Notes under the pieces: generated by a model
What the model saw: the letters and a program-made list of their open reading frames with translations, nothing else
What the model was told of the DNA's origin: nothing
Databases searched by the model: none
Part shown: one piece after another, positions 55,000 through 63,124 of the stretch
Layout of the letters: each line of letters opens with the position of its first letter
How positions within the stretch are numbered: the stretch's first letter is position 1
Position numbers and translations under genes: made by a program
From: Streptacidiphilus albus JL83
GTDB taxonomy: Bacteria > Actinomycetota > Actinomycetes > Streptomycetales > Streptomycetaceae
Assembly: GCF_000744705.1 (NCBI RefSeq)
Contig: NZ_JQML01000001.1
Span: 7,264,017 to 7,328,016 of the forward strand
DNA: 64,000 nt
Direction of reading: 5' to 3'

Positions 55000-56250
55000 A
55001 TGACCGCACCTGTTGATGCCGCCACCGATACGGCCTCGGCCGGGGAACTGCGCGACCGCATGGTCGACACGCTCCTCGACAATCACGCGATCCGCACCCC
55101 GGAGGTCGAGGCGGTGATGCGCGCCGTGCCTCGGGAACTCTTCCTGCCCGGGGTCGCGCTGACGGACGTCTACAACAGCCACGACGTGGTCCGGCTGCGA
55201 TGGGACGAGAACGGCCGGTGCATCAGCTCGGCCTCCGCCCCGTGGCTGGTGGCCAGGATGCTGGAGCAGGCCCGGCTACGGCCGGGCCACCGGGTGCTGG
55301 AGATCGGCACCGCGACCGGAGTCAACAGCGCCTACTGCTCCGCCCTGGTCGGACAGGACGACCCAGCCGGCGCGGCGGGGCGTGTGGACAGCGTCGAGAT
55401 CCTCCCGGACATGGCCCAGGCAGTGCGCGAAGCGCTCGACAACGCCGGGGTGCGGAACGTCAACGTCATCTTGGGCGACGGCGAACACGGCGCCCCCCAA
55501 GGCGCGCCGTTCGACGCGATCATCGTGACCGTCCAGGCCCCCGACCTGGCCACCGCATGGCTGGACCAGCTCAAGCCCGGCGGGCGACTGGTCGTCCCGC
55601 TCACGGTGCGCGGCCTGTCCCGATCATTCACGTTCGAGCCGCAGGGCGACCACTGGATCACCACCGAACGGCTCCAGTGCGGCTTCGTGAACATGCAGGG
55701 CGAGGGCGCGAACCCGCCGCGTCGGATCGAGCTCGGCCAGGACGCCCAACTGGTCATCGACGACGGGCAACCCGCCGACGCCCACACGCTGACCGCCGCT
55801 CTGTCCACGGAGGCGCACCAGCTGCCCACCGCAGTACTCCTGGGAGCCGGTGAGGACGCCCTGCCGCACATGGACATGTGGCTCGCCGTCGCACTGGACA
55901 CCTTCGGCCACTTCGTCCACGTCGGCGACTACGCCAAGCCCAGCACGATGGGATGGACGGTCGGCCTAGGCGACGCCGCCACCTGGGACCAGGACTCCAT
56001 CGCCTATGTCGCCCTGCACCCGCGGCCCGACCTGGAACGAACGTACGAACTGGTCGCGTGGGGGCACGGACCGAACGGCCGGACCCTGGCCGAGGCGCTG
56101 GCCGACGAGGTACGGCTGTGGGACCGTGACCTCCGCACGGGACCGGAGCCGGTGATCCGGGCCTACCGTGCCGGCACCCCGGACGGGAACCTCGCCGCTG
56201 GCCGGGTCGTCAACCGCCGGAACACCCGCATGGTCCTGAGCCGGCAGTGA
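55000..56250 (+). CDS. PIMT-like methyltransferase of the FxLD system (stand-alone)
   Basis: 416 residues from ATG 55000 (CAGGAG upstream). The N-terminal half is a protein-L-isoaspartyl methyltransferase fold: VMRAVPRELFLPGV, ISSASAPWLVARMLEQ, VLEIGTATGVNSAYC (about 99-113) and IIVTVQAPDLATAWLDQLKPGG. The C-terminal about 200 residues are the extension typical of FxLD-system methyltransferases. It probably methylates an Asp of the lanthipeptide to trigger aspartimide or isoAsp formation. A second copy is fused to a SpaB_C-like domain at 61024-63120. Confidence 0.8.
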   Translation: MTAPVDAATDTASAGELRDRMVDTLLDNHAIRTPEVEAVMRAVPRELFLPGVALTDVYNSHDVVRLRWDENGRCISSASAPWLVARMLEQARLRPGHRVLEIGTATGVNSAYCSALVGQDDPAGAAGRVDSVEILPDMAQAVREALDNAGVRNVNVILGDGEHGAPQGAPFDAIIVTVQAPDLATAWLDQLKPGGRLVVPLTVRGLSRSFTFEPQGDHWITTERLQCGFVNMQGEGANPPRRIELGQDAQLVIDDGQPADAHTLTAALSTEAHQLPTAVLLGAGEDALPHMDMWLAVALDTFGHFVHVGDYAKPSTMGWTVGLGDAATWDQDSIAYVALHPRPDLERTYELVAWGHGPNGRTLAEALADEVRLWDRDLRTGPEPVIRAYRAGTPDGNLAAGRVVNRRNTRMVLSRQ

Positions 56251-56412
56251 GCGGAGCAACCGCTTGGGGGCTGCCGTCGTGATGATGCTGTGCTTTTTGA
56301 CCCGCCCCTCCGGCCCTCTGGTCGCCGGACCACGATCCCCCGGCAGCGACGAGTCCGTGGTCGTCGTCGGGCCATGCACAACTCGAGTCCCAACTCTCAG
56401 GAGGTACCCGCC

Positions 56413-56589
56413 ATGGCACCCAGCACCGCGACCCTCGAACCGGCCATCCGGACCGGCGCCGCGAGCGACGACTTCGACGACCTGGACGTCAGCGTCGTCG
56501 AGGTCCTCGACCCGGCCCACCTGGTCTCGATGACCGACGACAACTGCGGCTCGACCTGCGAGAAGTCGACCTGCATCAGCGCCGTCTGA
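56413..56589 (+). CDS. FxLD family lanthipeptide precursor
   Basis: 58 residues from ATG 56413 (AGGAGG 8 bases upstream). The leader contains FDDLDVSVVEV, the FxLD signature recognised by the LanB of this class. The C-terminal core has three Cys (NCGSTCEKSTCISAV) with Ser/Thr placed for up to three thioether rings, and Asp-Asp-Asn just before the first Cys. It lies right upstream of lanB, separated by a hairpin. Ring pattern and leader cleavage site are not deducible from the sequence. Confidence 0.85.
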   Translation: MAPSTATLEPAIRTGAASDDFDDLDVSVVEVLDPAHLVSMTDDNCGSTCEKSTCISAV

Positions 56590-56600
56590 CCTCGGCAGCA

Positions 56601-56636
56601 GCCGGGCGTCTCCTCCTCACAGAGGGGGCGCCCGGC
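56601..56636 (+). terminator. Attenuator hairpin between precursor and lanB
   Basis: Arms 56601-56615 and 56622-56636 pair over 15 positions (two G-T) around a 6-base loop, with no T-run. Such intercistronic hairpins let the precursor mRNA exceed that of the enzymes; here it also leaves 30 bases to the lanB start. Confidence 0.65.
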
Positions 56637-56666
56637 GGCCCTCGCTCACCAACCCAGGAGGCATCG

Positions 56667-59600
56667 GTGCGTTCGGCAGGTTCCAGCGCGGCAGGGTTCC
56701 GGGCCGCACCCACGGCGCTCATCCGCGTCGCCCAGCACGCCCAGCTCGATGTGCCGCCGCTGCCTGATCTGACGGCGGGCCCGACGTCCGTCGGCGCCCT
56801 GGTGGAGTGGCTGCGGCAGGCATGGGCCGAGCGGCAAGTCGCCGACGCCCTCGGCTACGCGAGCCCTTCACTGGAGGCACAGGTCCGATCCTTGTGCGCC
56901 AGCCCGGCTCCGGACTGGCGCCGGACCCGTCGCGCGGTCCTGTCCACCGGCCGGTACCTGCTGCGCATGACGGGCCGGGCGACCCCCACCGGCCTCCTCG
57001 CCGGGATCGCCCCCGCCCGCTTCGCCGACCGGACGGCGGTGCGCTGGGGCCAGCACCACCGGACTGTCGCCCGAGCGGACGGGGCCTGGCTGTCCGGCGT
57101 TATCGACGCTCTGGACCGCGACCACGGGATCCTGGAAGGTCTTGAGGTCGTGGCGAACTCGGTGATCACCATTCGCGACGATCGCGTGATCGTGCCCTAC
57201 CAGCCGCACGCCACCGATCGAGGAACGGGCGCGGTCGAGGTCTCACTGCGCTACAGCCCTCCCGTACGCACTGCTCTCCAGGCCGCCCAGCACCCGATCC
57301 GACTCACGGACCTGAGCACCACGGTCCGTGCCCAGTTCCCCCAGGCAGCCGCCGAGAAGGTCACCGCACTGCTCGCCGAGCTCGTCGCCTGCCGCGTGCT
57401 GATCACCAGCCTTCACGCGCCCAGCACCGAGACCGACGCGCTGGGCCACCTCGTGCGAGCCCTGGAAGCGGCGGAGCCGTCACCGGCAGTACCGCTGGAA
57501 GAACTACGCGAGATCCATGCCCTGCTGGAACGGCACCACGCTGCCGGGGCCGACAAAGCCCGAGCCCTTCGCGAGGACGCCGCCGGTCGGATGACCCGCC
57601 TGGCCCCGTCGCGGCGCAACCCGGTGGCGCTGGACCTGCGGGTCGACGCCGACGTGGCACTGCCGCGCGAGATCGCCCGCGAGAGCGAGCGGGCCGCGCT
57701 TCTCCTGGCCAGGCTGACCGCGAACCCCTTCGGGCTGCCGGCATGGTCGGACTACCACCATCGCTTCTATCAGCGCTACGGCGGCGGCCTGGTCCCGCTG
57801 CTGGACGTCGTGGCCGACAGCGGCATCGGCTGGCCCGCCGGATACCCCGGCACCGAACCGCTGGAGCGCCGGGGCCACTCCCGCCGCGACGCGAAGCTCC
57901 TGGCCCTGGCCCAGGCAGCCGCCCTGGACGGCCGCACCGAAATCGTCCTCGACGGAGCCCTGATCGGAGAACTGGAGCGATACGACCCGACGCAGGCCCG
58001 GCTGCCCGCGCACCTGGAGCTGTGCGTCCGCGTGGACGCGAGCACCCCCCTCGCCGTCGACCGGGGGGACTTCCTCCTGACGGTGCTGTCGGTGAGCAGG
58101 TCGGCGGGCGTGCTGAGCGGCCGATTCCTCCACCTCCTCGATCGCGAGAACCGCACAGCGATCGTCGAGGACCTCGCCGACCTGCCGGGAAGCGACGAGG
58201 ACACGCTGAACGCTCAACTGTCCTTCCCACCCCTGGATCCCGCCTCGGCCCACGTGACCCGGTCCGGGCAGCTCCTGCCGACGATCATCAGCATGGCCGA
58301 GCACCGCGAGACCTCCGTACCCGGCATCCTGACAGCACGCGACCTTGCGGTGGGATGCGACGGCAACCGGCTCTACCTGGCCGTCCCAGCCCTGGGCCGA
58401 AGGGTGGAGGCGTGGGGCCTGCACGCCCTCAACCTGCGCAGGCACACCCCGCCGCTGGCCCGACTGATCACCGAGCTGTCCCACGCCCAGGGCACCCAGA
58501 TCGCGGACTTCGACTGGGGCGAAGCCAGCGACCTGCCGTTCCTGCCCCGGCTCCGCCACCGCCGCATCGTGCTCTCACCCGCCCGCTGGCGGCTGACCAC
58601 GGCCGAACTCCCCAGCGCCGACTCACCCTTCGCCCACTGGGACGAGAAGCTGTCGGACTGGCGCGAGCGCCGCCGCTTGCCGGACCGAGTCCACCTCACG
58701 GACGGGGACTGGCGGCTTCCGCTGAACCTGGACCTGGCGGGCCACCGCGTCCTGTTACGCGAGCACCTGACCACCCACGGGCAAGCAGCGCTGATCGAAG
58801 CACCCGCCGCCGACGCCGCCGGATGGTGCCAGGGGCGGCCCCACGAGGTCGTCGTCCCGCTGGCCATTACCGCCGCCACCGGCTGGCCCCCGCTGCCCTG
58901 CCCGACGCCGGCCAGAGTCCTCGACCGCGGACACGGCCACACCCCGGGCGCCTCGCCGGTCCTGCTGGCGAAGCTCGGCGGCGATGTCCAGCGCCAGGAC
59001 CAGGTGCTGTCCTGGCACCTGCCGACGCTCCTGGCCCACTGGGGGGAGCCGCCGCGCTGGTGGTTCCTGCGCTTCCGCGAGGAACGTGAGCACCAGCTAC
59101 GGCTCTACGTCGCCCTGCCGACGCCCGCAGCGGAGGACTTCGCCCAGGCCGCGGCCCGGATCAGCGCCTGGGCCGACGACCTGCGCTGCCACGGTCTGCT
59201 GCGCGAGGTGTCCTACGGCACCTACTACCCGCAGACCGGCCGCTGGGGCAGCGGCCCCGCGCTCACCGCCGCCGAGCAGGTGCTGGCCGCCGACTCAGCC
59301 GTCGTCCTCACCCAGCTCGCCCAACCAGCCCTCGCCGACCGGAAGGCCCTGGTCGCGGTCCACTTCGCCGCGATGGCGCTCGCGTTCACCGGTGACGCCG
59401 ACAGCGCGATGACGTGGCTGATCGACCACGTCCCCGCAACCGCCCCGTCCGGGGTGCGACGGCAGGCACTCCAGCAGGCCGTGCGCCTAGCAGACCCGAG
59501 GGCGGACTTCCGCGCCCTGCGCGAGACAGCGCACGGCGCGGCGATGGTGGACGCCTGGACACCGCGGTCCCAGGCCCTGGCCGACTACCGCTCCCACCTG

Positions 59601-59768
59601 CCGGGACCGGACACCCAGGGCATCGACCCCGATGCTGCACTCGACTCCCTGCTCCACACCCACTACCTGCGCGCCTACAGCATCGACCCGGCAGACAAGG
59701 CCGTGTGCCTCTACCTGGCCCGCGCCGCTGCACTGGCTCACAACGCCCGCACAGGGGGAAGCCGGTGA
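56667..59768 (+). CDS. Class I lantibiotic dehydratase LanB (full length)
   Basis: 1033 residues from GTG 56667 with AGGAGG upstream. The N-terminal glutamylation domain holds the Arg-rich RYLLRMTGRATPTGLLAG block (about residues 92-109). The C-terminal elimination (SpaB_C) domain begins near 775 (WWFLRFREEREHQLRLYVALP, SYGTYYPQTGRWG). Full-length LanB enzymes activate Ser/Thr with glutamyl-tRNA and then eliminate it. It overlaps lanC by 4 bases. Its length is normal for the family, so it is likely active on the FxLD precursor. Confidence 0.85.
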   Translation: MRSAGSSAAGFRAAPTALIRVAQHAQLDVPPLPDLTAGPTSVGALVEWLRQAWAERQVADALGYASPSLEAQVRSLCASPAPDWRRTRRAVLSTGRYLLRMTGRATPTGLLAGIAPARFADRTAVRWGQHHRTVARADGAWLSGVIDALDRDHGILEGLEVVANSVITIRDDRVIVPYQPHATDRGTGAVEVSLRYSPPVRTALQAAQHPIRLTDLSTTVRAQFPQAAAEKVTALLAELVACRVLITSLHAPSTETDALGHLVRALEAAEPSPAVPLEELREIHALLERHHAAGADKARALREDAAGRMTRLAPSRRNPVALDLRVDADVALPREIARESERAALLLARLTANPFGLPAWSDYHHRFYQRYGGGLVPLLDVVADSGIGWPAGYPGTEPLERRGHSRRDAKLLALAQAAALDGRTEIVLDGALIGELERYDPTQARLPAHLELCVRVDASTPLAVDRGDFLLTVLSVSRSAGVLSGRFLHLLDRENRTAIVEDLADLPGSDEDTLNAQLSFPPLDPASAHVTRSGQLLPTIISMAEHRETSVPGILTARDLAVGCDGNRLYLAVPALGRRVEAWGLHALNLRRHTPPLARLITELSHAQGTQIADFDWGEASDLPFLPRLRHRRIVLSPARWRLTTAELPSADSPFAHWDEKLSDWRERRRLPDRVHLTDGDWRLPLNLDLAGHRVLLREHLTTHGQAALIEAPAADAAGWCQGRPHEVVVPLAITAATGWPPLPCPTPARVLDRGHGHTPGASPVLLAKLGGDVQRQDQVLSWHLPTLLAHWGEPPRWWFLRFREEREHQLRLYVALPTPAAEDFAQAAARISAWADDLRCHGLLREVSYGTYYPQTGRWGSGPALTAAEQVLAADSAVVLTQLAQPALADRKALVAVHFAAMALAFTGDADSAMTWLIDHVPATAPSGVRRQALQQAVRLADPRADFRALRETAHGAAMVDAWTPRSQALADYRSHLPGPDTQGIDPDAALDSLLHTHYLRAYSIDPADKAVCLYLARAAALAHNARTGGSR

Positions 59769-60991
59769 CCCCCGACCAGATTCTCACGGTCGCCGACGGC
59801 CTCGCCTCGCCGACCGCCGCCCACCTACCCACCGGCCAGCCGGTGTGGCGCCAGTCCCTGGCGCACGGCGTCCCCGGAATCGCCCTGCTCCACACCGAAC
59901 TGGCCGCCGCTGGCATCCGCCCCTGGAACCGGGTCCGCAACTGGCTCGCCTATGCGGTCTCCGCCCCGCTCACCTCGGGCACCAGCTCGGGCCTGTTCTA
60001 CGGCGCGCCTGCCGTGGCCTACGCCCTGGCCGGGACCGCCGCCGTACGGCCGGGCGCCTACCGCAGCGCCCTGGCAGCTCTGGAACCCCTGATCGCCGCC
60101 GATGCCCAACGGCGCGCCGCACACGCAAACCACCGCATCGACACCGGGCAGCCCCCGGTGCTGGCGGAGTTCGACACCCTGCGCGGCCTCGCCGGGATCG
60201 GCGCCTACCTGCTGCGCCGCGACCCCGGGGGCGAACCACTGCGGGACGTGCTGGGCTACTTCGTCCGCCTGTGCCGTCCCTTGACCGATAGCGGGCAGCT
60301 GCTGCCGGGCTGGTGGACGCAGACCGGGCCGTCCGGCCGCCCGGACGACGAGGAGTTCCCCGGCGGCCACGCGAACCTGGGCGTGGCGCACGGGATCGCG
60401 GGGCAACTCGCCCTCGCCGGACTCGCGGCGACGCGGGGGATCACGGTGCCCGGACAGGTCGAGGCCATCTCAGCCCTGTGCGAATGGCTGGACTCCTGGC
60501 GCCTGGACACCCACGCCGGACCGCGCTGGCCCTACATGATCACCCGAGCGGAGCTGGCGGAACGGCCCGCTGAGGTCGCCAACTCCGGCGCGACCCGGCG
60601 GCCCTCGTGGTGCTACGGCACCGCCGGCCTGGCCCGCGCGCAGCAGATCGCGGCCGTGGCCACGGGCGACACCGGCCGCCGCCGCCAGGCCGAAGCGGCG
60701 CTCGTCAGCGCACTGGCCGACCCCGGGCAGCGCGCCGCGACCACGGACGCCTCGCTGTGCCACGGGCACGCCGGACTCGCCCGCATCGCCGCCGACGCCG
60801 CTGCAGACGCCGACCCGGCGCAGGCGCGACAACTGCGCGATCTCGCCCGCGAACTGCTCGGCGCCGCCGACCCCGAACCCGGCACGGGACCGGGCCTGCT
60901 GGAGGGCACCGCCGGGACCGCGCTGGCAGCCCTCGCCTCAACGGACGAACCGCCCCCCACGGGGTGGGACGCCTGCCTGCTGATCACCTGA
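59765..60991 (+). CDS. LanC-like lanthionine cyclase
   Basis: 408 residues from GTG 59765, overlapping lanB (GTGA). Zinc ligands appear in SWCYGTAGLA (Cys, about 283) and LCHGHAGLA (Cys-His, about 331). NLGVAHGIAGQ (His, about 208) is the conserved HGxxG. The seven Gly-rich helical hairpins of LanC are apparent (GAPAVAYAL, GLAGIGAYL, GLLEGTAG). It would add core Cys thiols to Dha/Dhb to form (methyl)lanthionine. Confidence 0.85.
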   Translation: MTPDQILTVADGLASPTAAHLPTGQPVWRQSLAHGVPGIALLHTELAAAGIRPWNRVRNWLAYAVSAPLTSGTSSGLFYGAPAVAYALAGTAAVRPGAYRSALAALEPLIAADAQRRAAHANHRIDTGQPPVLAEFDTLRGLAGIGAYLLRRDPGGEPLRDVLGYFVRLCRPLTDSGQLLPGWWTQTGPSGRPDDEEFPGGHANLGVAHGIAGQLALAGLAATRGITVPGQVEAISALCEWLDSWRLDTHAGPRWPYMITRAELAERPAEVANSGATRRPSWCYGTAGLARAQQIAAVATGDTGRRRQAEAALVSALADPGQRAATTDASLCHGHAGLARIAADAAADADPAQARQLRDLARELLGAADPEPGTGPGLLEGTAGTALAALASTDEPPPTGWDACLLIT

Positions 60992-61023
60992 CCGTCCGTT
61001 CCACGAGGAGGAGAACCACGCTG

Positions 61024-63120
61024 ATGACCCCCGATACCGACTGGTGCCAGTACATGGTCGAGTTCACCGACCCGGCGACCGCCGAAGGCATCGCCGCCCA
61101 GCACCTGGCGCCCGCCCTGGACCGGGCCCAGGCCAAGGGACTCCTCAACACCTGGTGGTACATCCGCAAACACCCCGAGTGGCGGCTGCGCTTCCGCTCC
61201 GCCCGGCCCGGCCCGGCCCCGTTCGAGGACCACCTCAACCAACTGGTCGGCCAAGGATTGATCACGGACTGGAAACGCGACGTCATCTACGAGCCCGAGG
61301 TCCTCGCGTTCGGCGGACCCGCCGCCATGGACATCGCGCACACCGCCTTCCACCACGACAGCCGCCACCTGCTCGCAAGCGTCGGCGATCGGCCCGCCCT
61401 GGGGCGGCGCGAGACCACCGTGTTGCTCTACAGCACACTGCTGCGCGGCGCGGGACTGGACTGGTTCGAGCAGGGCGACACCTGGGCCAAGGTCGCCGAT
61501 GAACTCCGGCCCGCCGCGAGCGCCCACGCCCTGGACCCCGAGCGGCGCGAGCGTCTGGGCCGGGCGGTGCGCACGCTGATGAAGGCTGACGCCGCCAGCG
61601 CACCCGACCTCGTCCTTCCGCAGCCATGGATCGACGACTGGGCCACTGCCGGGCAGCGAGTGTCCTCCCTCGCCCGACAGGGTGAACTCCAGCGCGGGCT
61701 ACGGGCGGTGCTGGCCCATCACTTCATCTTCCATGCCAACCGCGCCGGGCTCTCCGGGGCCGACCAGGCCACCCTGGTGGACCTGGCGATAGCTACCGTC
61801 TTCCACACGCCAGACCCGCCACGTCCAGTCCATACCAACCTAAACACGACTAAGGTCCGCGAAATGACTACTGCTCTCAGCGACACGACCTCCGACTCCG
61901 CGTCCGCCGAGGAACTGCGCAACCGGCTCACCGACAGCCTGGCCGAGGCCGGGACCGTGCGAACCGCCTCCGTGGAGGGGGCCCTGCGCATCGTGCCGCG
62001 GGAACTCTTCGTCCCCGGCGTGCCCCTGGCGCAGGCGTACGCCGACGACGCCGTCTACACCAAGCGCGACGGAGGCGGCGCCTACATCAGCGCAGCCTCC
62101 CAGCCGACCATCGTCGCCATGATGCTGGAGCAGCTCCAGATCCAGCCCGGCCAGCGCATCCTGGAGCTGGGCGCGGGCACCGGCTACAACGCGGCCCTGA
62201 TGGGCCAGCTCACCGGCCCGGACGGCCACATCACGGCCATCGACGTGGACGAGGACCTCGTCGAGGACGCCCGCAAGCACCTGGCCGCGGCCGGCGTCGG
62301 CAACGTGGACGTCGTCCTGGCGGACGGCGCGCTCGGGTACCGCGACAACGCCCCCTACGACCGCACGATCGCCACGGTCGGCGCCCATGAGGTCCCCACC
62401 GCGTGGCTGAAGCAACTCGCCCCCTACGGACGCTTGGTGGTCCCGATCCGCCTGGCCGGTGCGGCCTCGCGCAGCGTCGCCTTCGAGTGCGAGGGAGACA
62501 CCTGGGTCAGCCGCGACAGCCGCATGGCGGTCTTCATGCCGCTGCGCGGCCTGGGCGACGATGCCCGCCAGATCATCGACCTCACCGGCGACGGCGAAGT
62601 CACCCTGCAGGCCCACAAGGACAACCGGGCCGGCACCGACCCGGCCACCCTCGCCGGAGTCCTGGACACCGAGCGCAAAGAGGTGTGGACCGGCGTGGTC
62701 TTCGCGCCGATGGAGAGCTTCGAATGGCTGGACCTGTGGCTGTGCTGCCGCCTGGCCAACCCCCTCATGCGCATGTCCGTCGAGGCCAACGCGAAGGACA
62801 GCGGCCTGGTCGCGCCGATGTTCCCCACGGTGGCGATGGCCACCACCGCGGCGGACGGCAGCCTCGCCTACCTCACCATCCGGGCCGCCGACCCGGCAGC
62901 GGACGGCAGCCGTCGCTACGAGGTCGGCGTCATCGGCCACGGACCAGCGGGACAGCAACTCGCCGAGCGCGTCGGCCAGGAGATCAACCTGTGGGACCGC
63001 GGCTTCCGCACCCGCACCGTCCGCATCGCCCTGCCCTACAACGCTCCCGCGGCCGAACCCGACGCCGGACGCTTCGTCCTCACCCGCCCCCAGACCCACA
63101 TCACCGTCACCTGGGAGTAG
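61024..63120 (+). CDS. Fusion of thiopeptide-type (SpaB_C-like) domain and FxLD methyltransferase
   Basis: 698 residues; ATG 61024 follows GAGGAGGAG. Residues 1 to about 275 match the small 'thiopeptide-type bacteriocin biosynthesis' domain (TWWYIRKHPEWRLRFRSAR, then VIYEPEVLAFGGP and AHTAFHHDSRHLL). After a linker, from about residue 281 a PIMT-like methyltransferase follows: RIVPRELFVPGVPLAQAYADD, ILELGAGTGYNAALMG (about 379-394) and the long FxLD-specific C-terminus. The fusion ties elimination-type recognition to methylation of the same peptide. Confidence 0.85.
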   Translation: MTPDTDWCQYMVEFTDPATAEGIAAQHLAPALDRAQAKGLLNTWWYIRKHPEWRLRFRSARPGPAPFEDHLNQLVGQGLITDWKRDVIYEPEVLAFGGPAAMDIAHTAFHHDSRHLLASVGDRPALGRRETTVLLYSTLLRGAGLDWFEQGDTWAKVADELRPAASAHALDPERRERLGRAVRTLMKADAASAPDLVLPQPWIDDWATAGQRVSSLARQGELQRGLRAVLAHHFIFHANRAGLSGADQATLVDLAIATVFHTPDPPRPVHTNLNTTKVREMTTALSDTTSDSASAEELRNRLTDSLAEAGTVRTASVEGALRIVPRELFVPGVPLAQAYADDAVYTKRDGGGAYISAASQPTIVAMMLEQLQIQPGQRILELGAGTGYNAALMGQLTGPDGHITAIDVDEDLVEDARKHLAAAGVGNVDVVLADGALGYRDNAPYDRTIATVGAHEVPTAWLKQLAPYGRLVVPIRLAGAASRSVAFECEGDTWVSRDSRMAVFMPLRGLGDDARQIIDLTGDGEVTLQAHKDNRAGTDPATLAGVLDTERKEVWTGVVFAPMESFEWLDLWLCCRLANPLMRMSVEANAKDSGLVAPMFPTVAMATTAADGSLAYLTIRAADPAADGSRRYEVGVIGHGPAGQQLAERVGQEINLWDRGFRTRTVRIALPYNAPAAEPDAGRFVLTRPQTHITVTWE

Positions 63121-63124
63121 AACG

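Noticed and set aside
60607..61023. Longer N-terminus for the SpaB_C-like/methyltransferase fusion
   Set aside because: The upstream frame overlaps lanC in another frame and is Arg/Gly-rich; ATG 61024 has GAGGAGGAG and matches the domain start.
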